Assembly: GCA_035289805.1 (NCBI GenBank)
Contig: DATDWC010000015.1
Span: 1-5,092, forward strand
Length of the DNA: 5,092 nt
DNA from: DATDWC01 sp035289805
GTDB taxonomy: Bacteria > Patescibacteriota > Gracilibacteria > Peribacterales > Peribacteraceae
Direction: 5' to 3'
This document shows, piece by piece, positions 1-4,702 of the stretch. The notes below the pieces were generated by a model. The model had not been told where the DNA came from, did no database searches, and saw only the letters and a list, made by a program, of their open reading frames with translations. The translations under genes were made by a program, and so were the position numbers. How positions within the stretch are numbered: the first letter of the stretch is position 1; the number at the start of each line of letters is the position of its first letter.

Positions 1-1
1 G

Positions 2-793
2 ATGGGGGGCGACGGGGTGAACGATGCGCCGGCGCTCAAGAAAGCGGATGTTGGTTTTGCGATGGGCAGGCAGGGGACGGATGTCGCGCGGGAAACGGCG
101 CAGATCGTCCTCACCGATGATCACTTCCAGAGCATCGTATCGGCTGTAGAAGAGGGGAGAACGATTTACGATAACATCAACAAGTTCGTCGTTTTCCTTC
201 TGCGCGCGAACTTTGATGAACTTCTCGTGGTTCTGGGTGCGGTGCTCTTCGGCATTCCCGTGCCGTTCCTCCCGATCCACATTCTCCTCATCAACCTGAT
301 GACAGACAGCCTCCCCGCGATGGCCCTCGCGCTCGAAAAACCCGAGTTGAATATCATGAGCAGACCGCCACGCAATCCCAAAGAACATATTCTCCACGGT
401 GAAATCGGGTTCATCATTTTCGCAGCTCTCATCGCGGCCACCGCCGCTTTCCATATTTTCTACTCTGCGCAGAAAACGTTTCAGGATCTTGATCTTGCGC
501 GGACGATGGTCGTCACGGGCGCGATCATGTTCGAACTCTTCCTCGTCTTTACCTGCCGCTCCAAGCAATCGCTTCTGGTGATCGGTCCCTTCAGCAATCG
601 CTACCTCCTCGGTGCCGTTTCTCTTGCATTCGGCATTCTCCTCCTCTGCCTCTACACGCCGCTCAATGTGATTCTCCACCTTGTACCGCTCACATTCGAT
701 CAATGGCTGCTGCCGCTTGCATGGAGTGCGGGGACGCTATTCTTCTTCGAGTTCCTTAAAATCATTATTCCGAAGCGGAGGATGACGTGGTAG
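2..793 (+). CDS. P-type cation-transporting ATPase, calcium (P2) type, C-terminal part
   Basis: This is the last 263 residues of a membrane pump that couples ATP hydrolysis to cation export, most likely Ca2+. The reading frame is open to the left edge, so the true start, actuator domain, DKTGT phosphorylation site and M1-M4 lie outside the window. The visible part opens with the P-domain hinge GGDGVNDAP (residues 2-10; most relatives have T in place of the first G), then the AMG and TDVAR segments. Membrane helices follow at about 62-85 (M5), 91-111 (M6), 134-155, 166-184, 200-220 and 235-255, ending in the basic tail PKRRMTW. M5 has ANFDE and M6 has INLMTDSLPA. The N and E of M5 and the N, T and D of M6 match known Ca2+ ligands of SERCA-type pumps, which argues against a heavy-metal P1B pump. 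The substrate is inferred from these residues only. The next gene starts 15 bases downstream, probably in the same transcript. Confidence 0.93.
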   Translation: MGGDGVNDAPALKKADVGFAMGRQGTDVARETAQIVLTDDHFQSIVSAVEEGRTIYDNINKFVVFLLRANFDELLVVLGAVLFGIPVPFLPIHILLINLMTDSLPAMALALEKPELNIMSRPPRNPKEHILHGEIGFIIFAALIAATAAFHIFYSAQKTFQDLDLARTMVVTGAIMFELFLVFTCRSKQSLLVIGPFSNRYLLGAVSLAFGILLLCLYTPLNVILHLVPLTFDQWLLPLAWSAGTLFFFEFLKIIIPKRRMTW

Positions 794-808
794 GCTGAGT
801 TCATCCTC

Positions 809-1348
809 ATGATGACCTACGAAGATATCCGCAGGCTTTGTACGCAGCGCAGAAGCGCCCGCTACTTTTCGGATACACCCCTCACGAAAGAAGAAATCCG
901 TTCACTCCTTGAGCTTGCAGTGCTTTCTCCGAGCGTTCAGAACACGCAGCCGTGGCATTTTCACATTATTCTCGATCCAAAGATTCGTTCCAAGCTGACG
1001 GAATCATATTGCTATGGGAACTTCGTAGAGGGTGCGGGCGCATTCATCGTCGTCAGTTCCGAACGTTCCGTGGTGCCGGAAACGGGAGCGACCCTCTGGA
1101 ACCCGCGGGAACTCGAGTACTCCTGCGCCTCCGCCATTCAAAACATTCTCCTCGGTGCAACAGCCATGGGTCTCGGGAGCTGCTGGGTCTCTCTTCTCCA
1201 TGGCAAAGTCACGGATCTGCTTCATGTCCCGCATGATCACAATATTATCGGTGGCATCATGCTTGGACATCTAAAGAAAGGCGAAGAGCCGACCGACGGG
1301 CACAAGGGCAGGAAACCGCTGGAGGAAGTGTGTACGTGGTATGAATAG
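809..1348 (+). CDS. nitroreductase-family FMN-dependent oxidoreductase
   Basis: This 179-residue cytoplasmic flavoprotein belongs to the nitroreductase superfamily, whose members use FMN and NAD(P)H to reduce nitro groups, quinones, flavins or similar acceptors. The in vivo substrate cannot be read from sequence. Family signatures are RRSARYF (14-20, FMN-phosphate contact), SPSVQNTQPWHF (40-51), the SAIQNILLGATAMGLGSCW stretch (108-126) and the C-terminal GHLKKGEEP...GRKPLEEV (153-173). The length is near the short end of the family and complete, with no signal peptide. The first two codons are both ATG (809 and 812) with no clear Shine-Dalgarno sequence before either. The 15-base gap to the ATPase gene suggests co-transcription or coupling. 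The TAG stop lies only 11 bases from the stop of the convergent toxin gene, with no terminator hairpin visible between them. Confidence 0.92.
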   Translation: MMTYEDIRRLCTQRRSARYFSDTPLTKEEIRSLLELAVLSPSVQNTQPWHFHIILDPKIRSKLTESYCYGNFVEGAGAFIVVSSERSVVPETGATLWNPRELEYSCASAIQNILLGATAMGLGSCWVSLLHGKVTDLLHVPHDHNIIGGIMLGHLKKGEEPTDGHKGRKPLEEVCTWYE

Positions 1349-1359
1349 GATTTGCTGCA

Positions 1360-1728
1360 TCATCTTTCCCTACTCAAGCCAAAATGAGTTTGTAAATATT
1401 CCTGCAGACGCTCAATCCATTCCTCCTCCAGTTCGCCGATTTTCTTGAGGAAGCGTGCAGGGTCATAACTCATGATGTACTCCACTTTGAGGAGCGTTGG
1501 CATCCGGAGTCCATTGCGGGATGTTTGAGGAATAAGAAAATCGTATGGTCCTCTCGTTTCCTTGTAGGAGCTCATGGCAGCTACTGTGATGACTCCGCCG
1601 CCTTCCCTTCTTTGTAGTTGATTATTCCGGAGAATGACAGTCGGACGTCTTCCCCTGAATTCATTTCCAACGGAAGGACTGCACTGCGTCCACCATATAT
1701 CTCCGAATTTCCAGTCTTCAGCAAGCAT
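1360..1728 (-). CDS. PemK/MazF-family toxin (mRNA endoribonuclease) of a type II toxin-antitoxin pair
   Basis: The product is a 122-residue protein of the PemK/MazF fold, a family that cleaves single-stranded mRNA at short motifs and halts growth unless held by its antitoxin. The N-terminal GDIWW (9-13) and GRRPTVILRNN (26-36) are the family's first strands and its conserved arginine region. VAAMSS (49-54) aligns with the VAAIT segment that carries the second catalytic residue, Thr in Bacillus MazF; here a Ser takes that place. A charged helix ends the protein, as usual. The start at 1728 is chosen because it overlaps the stop of the upstream gene by 11 bases (ATGCTTGCTGA) and gives the usual short lead-in before GDI. 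In-frame ATGs at 1752 and 1770 are possible but would overlap more. No ribosome-binding site is evident, so translation is probably coupled to the upstream gene. Confidence 0.88.
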   Translation of the reverse strand: MLAEDWKFGDIWWTQCSPSVGNEFRGRRPTVILRNNQLQRREGGGVITVAAMSSYKETRGPYDFLIPQTSRNGLRMPTLLKVEYIMSYDPARFLKKIGELEEEWIERLQEYLQTHFGLSRER

Positions 1729-2635
1729 GGCTTCGATCAGGAAGTGCCTCATAGTAGGCAATCTCTTCATCGCTCATAGGACCAAGATCTTTCGCCATAT
1801 CCTCTCCGCTGGCATCCTGCATCATCCGCATCATCTCGTTGTCGGAATGGAGCGCATAGGGTTCGCTTCGCCAATGTACTGCTTCGTACGCAATCGGCTT
1901 CTGATGCTCCGTGATCTCCCATGGGGCATCCCCGTGCACGTATTCCTCGATTTGCCGTGCATTCTTATCACTGAGCAAGGCGGCGACGCGCTCCACTGTT
2001 TTCCGCTCCTCAGTAGAGAGCGCATTCTCATCAGGATCCTGCAAAGGAATGTAGCGGGTTTGAGGAAGGTCGAAGTACTCATGATCGATTCGCCGGAGCT
2101 CCTTCCGCTCGATCATCCCATTCACTACCTCTTCAAATAGCTTCTTCTTCGGCACCGGTCCGAACTGCAGTCTGTAGTATGTCATGCCGCTGATCGGCTT
2201 CCCTGTTTTTTCGTAGTGATCGAAGTCGCAGAAGTAGAGAAGCTTGTAAAGCACCGTTTCCCCGACATTCGGTCTCCCCCCCACGAGTTTCAGAAGGTAG
2301 AGGAGCATGGCGTGGAACTTCTCCGGTTGGAATCGGATGGTTGGCCGTTCTTCCCTTTTCGGCTCCCGCACGCGAGGTGAGAGGATTTCATCGAAGCTCA
2401 CCTGCAGAAACCGCGCGAGCTGATCGAGTTCCACGGCTGTGAGGTCGCGTTTCCCCTGTTCGATGAGCGAGACGGATTGGCGGTGGATACCGAGTGCCTT
2501 CGCGCAATCATCCTGCGAGAGCTTCCGCTCCTCGCGGAGCATGCGGATGCGCCTGCCGAGAGATTGGGGAGAGAGAGAAGCCATGGAAGCCATGGTAGCA
2601 TATGCAATGAATTTTTGCCTATTTTTCATTGACAT
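1718..2635 (-). CDS. XRE-family HTH plus Panacea (SocA-like, DUF4065) antitoxin/regulator
   Basis: This 305-residue protein is the likely antitoxin and autorepressor of the operon. Residues 26-84 form a Cro/C1-type helix-turn-helix (LGRRIRMLREERKLSQDD, then KALGIHRQSVSLIEQGKRDL). A linker to about 100 is followed by a Panacea/DUF4065 domain (about 105-258) with the hallmarks YKLLYFCDFDHYEKTGKPIS, MTYYRLQFGPVP (151-162) and HGDAPWE (234-240). Panacea domains are known to neutralise many unrelated toxin families by direct binding, and HTH fusions are common among them. The C-terminal tail (260-305) is acidic and Met-rich. Its stop overlaps the PemK-like toxin start. The ATG at 2635 is used because a possible -10 (2650-2655) would give a leader of only about 8 bases. 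ATGs at 2629, 2593 and 2584 also precede the HTH, and none has a ribosome-binding site. Function is inferred from domains and gene order. Confidence 0.9.
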   Translation of the reverse strand: MSMKNRQKFIAYATMASMASLSPQSLGRRIRMLREERKLSQDDCAKALGIHRQSVSLIEQGKRDLTAVELDQLARFLQVSFDEILSPRVREPKREERPTIRFQPEKFHAMLLYLLKLVGGRPNVGETVLYKLLYFCDFDHYEKTGKPISGMTYYRLQFGPVPKKKLFEEVVNGMIERKELRRIDHEYFDLPQTRYIPLQDPDENALSTEERKTVERVAALLSDKNARQIEEYVHGDAPWEITEHQKPIAYEAVHWRSEPYALHSDNEMMRMMQDASGEDMAKDLGPMSDEEIAYYEALPDRSHAC

Positions 2636-2642
2636 AAATGAA
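2625..2642. promoter_or_regulatory. candidate operator: inverted repeat TTCATT-N6-AATGAA
   Basis: TTCATT (2625-2630) and AATGAA (2637-2642) form a dyad that spans the -35 of the rightward promoter and the first codons of the XRE-Panacea gene. A third AATGAA lies at 2606-2611. XRE antitoxins usually bind dyads over their own promoter, so this is a plausible autoregulatory site that would also repress the rightward small gene. The half-sites are only six A/T-rich bases, so chance is possible. Confidence 0.35.
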
Positions 2643-2657
2643 TGGGTGCTTTATAAT
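2629..2657 (+). promoter_or_regulatory. consensus sigma-70 promoter, rightward
   Basis: TTGACA (2629-2634), a 17-base spacer and TATAAT (2652-2657) match the sigma-70 consensus at all 12 positions with optimal spacing. The predicted transcription start is near 2664, which is the first base of the likely CTG start codon of the 56-residue protein. The promoter overlaps the 5' end of the opposing antitoxin gene. Confidence 0.85.
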
Positions 2658-2678
2658 GGAATTCTGGCAAAGAATCCA
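2650..2678 (-). promoter_or_regulatory. possible leftward promoter of the toxin-antitoxin operon
   Basis: On the minus strand TATAAA (2655 to 2650) is a good -10, preceded at 17 bases by TGGATT (2678 to 2673), a poor -35. The -10 shares its A/T core with the rightward TATAAT, so the two polymerases could not both be bound. The predicted start near 2643 leaves about 8 bases before the ATG at 2635. Confidence 0.4.
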
Positions 2679-2834
2679 CCAAAGGGCGATCATCAGAGAC
2701 AGGGGGCTGTCCGTGATCGTACGCAATTTCTCAATCCACTCACGGGTAAATGGACCAAGCGGGATGTCGAGACGGGGAAGATTTTGGATGTGAAAGCTGA
2801 TGATTGCCCATTCAAAGGGGTGCGCAAAGAATGA
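2664..2834 (+). CDS. small basic conserved-type protein, probable CTG start
   Basis: The product is a 56-residue soluble protein that reads as a real small gene: NPPKGDHQRQGAVRDRTQ (4-21), NPLTGKWTKRD (24-34), VETGKILDVKAD (35-46) and the end PFKGVRKE (49-56). From memory, this pattern (NPKTG, KRD, FKGVRKE) recurs in short uncharacterised bacterial proteins that begin with Met-Ala-Lys-Asn or similar; that recollection was not checked. No ATG, GTG or TTG sits where such a start is expected. The codon there is CTG at 2664, preceded by ATT at 2661. The consensus promoter just upstream puts transcript position +1 at about 2664, so the message looks leaderless. In-frame ATGs further left (for example 2607) lie before the promoter and inside the antitoxin gene. 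A GTG at 2646 also precedes the predicted transcript. Function is unknown. The coding call is fairly sure; the start is not. Confidence 0.7.
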   Translation: MAKNPPKGDHQRQGAVRDRTQFLNPLTGKWTKRDVETGKILDVKADDCPFKGVRKE

Positions 2835-2838
2835 ATGA

Positions 2839-2867
2839 GTGTCAAACGCCCACTGGGATGGTACAAT
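2839..2867 (+). promoter_or_regulatory. possible promoter of the STAS-like gene
   Basis: GTGTCA (2839-2844, four of six consensus bases), a 17-base spacer and TACAAT (2862-2867, five of six) lie just after the stop of the small gene. The predicted start near 2874 would leave about 44 bases before the ATG at 2918. Confidence 0.4.
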
Positions 2868-2874
2868 AGTGATG

Positions 2875-2886
2875 CTGCAATTGCAG
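2875..2886. repeat. 12-base perfect palindrome CTGCAATTGCAG at the predicted transcript start
   Basis: The 12 bases read identically on both strands and sit at or just after the predicted +1 of the STAS-like gene. This is a usual position for a repressor operator. No T-run follows, so it is not a terminator. No second copy was seen in the window. Confidence 0.4.
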
Positions 2887-2917
2887 AAGCCCCAGTCACC
2901 GTTTAACCTCTACGATT

Positions 2918-3241
2918 ATGTCCGATAGGATCATCCGCCTCCGGGAAGTTTTTGAGTCTTCCGCCCTCGCCACGCGGCAATCCGTGCGCGATCTTGTGGA
3001 GATGATGCAGGCTATGAGCGAGGAGAACATCCATCTCGATTTCTCCGGCATCGAGACTGTTTCCCGCTCGTTCTTCGATGAACTGCTCGCGCGGGAAAAA
3101 TATCTTCGGTCGCAGGGCAAAGATCTCTCGTATGAGAATCTTTCTTTGGATATCGCCCAGATGATGGAACTTGTGCAAACCTCAGATTCACGGTCTATGC
3201 CGTACCAGACGATTGGCAACGCAGTGCTGACGACGATGTGA
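2918..3241 (+). CDS. STAS-like (DUF4325-type) domain protein
   Basis: This 107-residue cytoplasmic protein consists of little more than one domain. After an N-terminal strand (RIIRL, 4-8) and a helix with RQSVRDLVEMMQ (20-31), it has NIHLDFSGIETVSRSFFDEL (37-56). The pattern of a strand LDFSGI followed by SRSFxDEL is characteristic of STAS-like DUF4325 domains. SLDIAQMMELVQ (76-87) forms the last helix. STAS-type domains act as non-enzymatic switches that bind kinase-like or anti-sigma partners, and DUF4325 is often linked to an ATPase or HTH. No such partner is in this window, so any signalling role is inference. The ATG at 2918 is the only sensible start and has no Shine-Dalgarno sequence. 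It overlaps the end of a possible 18-codon upstream frame (2872-2928). A GTG in the next frame overlaps its stop (GTGA, 3238-3241) but is closed after 11 codons. Confidence 0.8.
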   Translation: MSDRIIRLREVFESSALATRQSVRDLVEMMQAMSEENIHLDFSGIETVSRSFFDELLAREKYLRSQGKDLSYENLSLDIAQMMELVQTSDSRSMPYQTIGNAVLTTM

Positions 3242-3573
3242 AACGGATCAGATGGATGAGACTACCGGAATGACGGCTCCCTTCCATCGGGGAAAAGAGG
3301 AATCTTTGGCTGATCCTCGCGAAAAGCAAACCCTCTGTATTATCCCCTCGGAGGAAACGGATCATTCTTGTACGTATTCCGCTCGCGGATACGACCATCC
3401 CTGCCATGCACAAATAATTCTGTCTGTTTGTTGCCCGTTCATAGCACTGACGTACTTTTTTAATGAAGAGGTGCCGGTGCGTTTTGCGCTGAGTTTACGC
3501 TTATGCATGACCTGAAAGGGATGATCTCACCTCGCTATCAGTATACTGAATTCCCTTCAAAAAAAGTCCTCAC
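3242..3573. other. 332-base stretch without a convincing gene
   Basis: Three frames were read on the + strand. The frame from ATG 3252 (87 codons) has Cys-rich, low-complexity content and no family resemblance. Another frame is open from just after a TGA (3271-3273) to TAA 3415 and ends IILVRIPLADTTIPAMHK, which looks more protein-like but has no start codon. Nothing supported was seen on the - strand. A T6 run at 3456-3461 lacks a stem before it. TCAGTATACTGA (3538-3549) is a perfect 12-base palindrome. The stretch may hold a decayed gene and the 3' end of the STAS transcript. Confidence 0.5.
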
Positions 3574-3606
3574 AAAAATGGTCGCTGTAGGTAAACCTAC
3601 AGCGAC
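3574..3606 (-). terminator. intrinsic terminator of the tRNA transcript
   Basis: Reading leftward, GTCGCTGTAGGT and ACCTACAGCGAC (3606-3595 and 3592-3581) form a perfect 12-pair stem with a minimal loop. Five T's follow on the minus strand (3578-3574) two bases after the stem. It begins 10 bases after the last tRNA base, so it fits as that gene's terminator. Confidence 0.85.
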
Positions 3607-3615
3607 CTCTGGAAG

Positions 3616-3686
3616 TGGACTCGACGGGAATCGAACCCGCTCTCAGGGCTTTGCGAGCCCTGGTGCGGCCTTTACACTACGAGCCC
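3616..3686 (-). tRNA. tRNA with GCA (Cys) anticodon but alanine-type acceptor
   Basis: The 71 bases fold into a full cloverleaf. The acceptor is GGGCTCG/CGAGTCC, the D-arm GTGT/GCAC with a loop AAAGGCC that carries the G18-G19 pair, the anticodon stem AGGGC/GCCCT, the variable loop GAGA, and the T-arm GCGGG/CCCGT with loop TTCGATT. The anticodon loop is TCGCAAA, so the anticodon is GCA, which reads cysteine codons TGC and TGT. Three points are odd. Position 33 is C instead of the near-universal U. The third acceptor pair is G3:U70 and base 73 is A; these are the main alanine identity elements, whereas Cys-tRNA normally has U73. CCA is not encoded. The aminoacylation identity is therefore uncertain: Cys by anticodon, Ala by acceptor. 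Shifting the loop to read CGC (Ala) destroys the anticodon stem. A strong terminator follows, so the gene looks transcribed. Confidence 0.85.
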
Positions 3687-3697
3687 ATTTCGTAAAA

Positions 3698-3726
3698 ACT
3701 CTACACAAGGATTTTGTTGCAGTACA
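3698..3726 (-). promoter_or_regulatory. weak candidate promoter of the tRNA gene
   Basis: On the minus strand TGTACT (3726 to 3721) and TAGAGT (3703 to 3698) are separated by 17 bases. The predicted start near 3691 is 5 bases before the tRNA. Neither box is close to consensus, so the call rests mainly on position. Confidence 0.3.
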
Positions 3727-3758
3727 GGAAAATTCTGGCTGAATTTCGGACGTAAAAA

Positions 3759-3786
3759 TTGACGCACCACCTTTTATATGTACTAT
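3759..3786 (+). promoter_or_regulatory. promoter of the repeat/Myb-like protein gene
   Basis: TTGACG (3759-3764, five of six) and TACTAT (3781-3786, four of six) are 16 bases apart. The predicted +1 is 3793, the A of an in-frame ATG. The gap from the -10 to the start codon is six bases, the same as for the small gene at 2664. Confidence 0.5.
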
Positions 3787-3792
3787 TGTTAT

Positions 3793-4602
3793 ATGAATGA
3801 CCGAATGCAAAAGATACGAGCGGCAGAAAAGGCAGATCCTCTGTACGGAAGAACTGCTGCCAGAGACATTGTAGAAGGTGGCGATAGAACTCGAAATGTG
3901 AGAAGGAGGATACAGAGATTGGTAGAATCTGGAGATTTCACACACGAGCAAATTGCAAAAAAAATACGACCGGATTTAGAAAAACTGGGACTGATTGCTG
4001 TTCAGAGAGAAGAGGACACTCCCACCCCTGATGCCAGAGGAGAGGGTGAAGTGGGAGAAAAAGAAATGGTGCCAAACTCAGAGGAATCTGATCCCATCAT
4101 TCAGTCGATGACTGAAGATGACTCTTCCATCCCTGACGCTATAGGAGAGAGTGAAACAGCAGCACAAGAAAGTGTGCCAAGTAACGAAAAATCTGACCCC
4201 ATCATCCGTTCGATCAAAGATGTGATTAGAAGAGTCGCCGATGTTGTGTGCGACCCTGAAAAAAGAAAAAATGCTGCTGTAAAAGTACACAAAACTATAG
4301 CAAAAAAGCACCGTGCTGCTACGACTGACGCACGAAATAAGAAATTGGAAGAAAGCGGCATGTTTGCTTGGACACCGCAACAAGTTGCATATTTTAAAAA
4401 ATTGCTCAATGATCCTAACGGAAAGTACTACCGTCCAATTTCCAAGAGAACAAAAACGAGGAGGTATAATCACACAGCGTTATGTTGGGCTATGAATGCA
4501 AAATTCAATACGTTGCGATTCGACGAGGATGTAACACGCAACAAATTGGACAGTATGAATTCTCAAATTAGAAAGGAAAAAAATGAAGAGCAGCAGAGTT
4601 AA
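3793..4602 (+). CDS. uncharacterised Lys/Arg-rich protein with tandem repeat and Myb/SANT-like C-terminus
   Basis: I do not recognise this 269-residue protein as a named family. It is cytoplasmic, with no signal peptide or membrane helix. Residues about 30-65 are basic and end in ESGDFTHEQIAKKIRPDLEK, which could be a helix-turn-helix. Residues 73-107 and 108-142 are an acidic tandem repeat sharing PDA, GE and SDPIIxSM/I. A very basic helical stretch follows (about 143-185). The C-terminal part (about 191-260) has FAWTPQQVAYFKKLL, then HTALCWAMNAKFN and DVTRNKLDSMNSQIRK. The spaced tryptophans and final basic helix resemble a Myb/SANT-type three-helix DNA-binding domain, so DNA binding is inferred. 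ATG 3793 is chosen because it falls on the predicted transcript start. ATG 3778 would add MYYCY but overlaps the promoter, and ATG 3805 is a further choice. The gene is visibly richer in A and T than those to its left, with many AAA, AGA and GAA codons, which suggests acquisition or different selection. Confidence 0.75.
   Translation: MNDRMQKIRAAEKADPLYGRTAARDIVEGGDRTRNVRRRIQRLVESGDFTHEQIAKKIRPDLEKLGLIAVQREEDTPTPDARGEGEVGEKEMVPNSEESDPIIQSMTEDDSSIPDAIGESETAAQESVPSNEKSDPIIRSIKDVIRRVADVVCDPEKRKNAAVKVHKTIAKKHRAATTDARNKKLEESGMFAWTPQQVAYFKKLLNDPNGKYYRPISKRTKTRRYNHTALCWAMNAKFNTLRFDEDVTRNKLDSMNSQIRKEKNEEQQS
4009..4218 (+). repeat. tandem duplication of a 105-base (35-codon) unit inside the Myb-like gene
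   Basis: The copies lie at 4009-4113 and 4114-4218 and keep a constant offset of 35 codons with no gaps. Shared residues include PDA, GE, VP and SDPII, and the best-kept segment is PNSEESDPIIQSM against PSNEKSDPIIRSI. The DNA has diverged considerably, so the duplication is not recent. Confidence 0.75.
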
Positions 4603-4651
4603 GATGTAGCCGAGGAAGAATCCGATGGGAAAGGGGCAAACATTTTTAATA

Positions 4652-4673
4652 GCCCCATCGCAAGCGATGGGGC
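4652..4673. repeat. perfect 10-pair hairpin between convergent genes
   Basis: GCCCCATCGC and GCGATGGGGC are separated by AA. Neither strand has a T-run directly after the stem, so it is not a standard intrinsic terminator. Its place between two converging genes suggests it protects or ends one or both transcripts. CGATGGG at 4623-4629 duplicates part of the right arm and could pair with the left arm instead. Confidence 0.6.
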
Positions 4674-4702
4674 ATGTAGGATAGACAAGTCTGTCGGTTT
4701 GT

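Noticed and set aside
166..441. Minus-strand frame inside the ATPase gene, with similar frames inside the other genes
   Set aside because: These are shadows of strongly conserved coding frames, with Arg/Ser-rich content typical of antisense.
2439..2663. N-terminal extension of the small 56-residue protein
   Set aside because: It is the antisense of the antitoxin's HTH region and lies upstream of the consensus promoter.
3238..3417. TGA recoded as an amino acid (as in Gracilibacteria), joining the frame after the STAS gene
   Set aside because: TGA is the natural end of the toxin, antitoxin, small-protein and STAS genes here, so it acts as a stop.
3252..3515. An 87-codon frame after the STAS-like gene
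   Set aside because: It is Cys-rich, has no family resemblance, codon use unlike the neighbours and no start signal.
3642..3662. Reading the tRNA anticodon as CGC (Ala) to match its acceptor
   Set aside because: That would place U at 33, but the anticodon stem would then be paired C-C and G-A. Only the AGGGC/GCCCT stem with GCA is sound.
3503..3742. A + strand frame running through the tRNA
   Set aside because: It translates the antisense of the tRNA and its terminator.
4009..4218. CRISPR-like repeats
   Set aside because: There are only two diverged, directly adjoining copies in a coding frame, with no spacers.
3616..4602. Integrated element using the tRNA as attachment site
   Set aside because: The A/T-rich gene lies on the 5' side of the tRNA, no integrase is present, and no second copy of the tRNA 3' end was seen.
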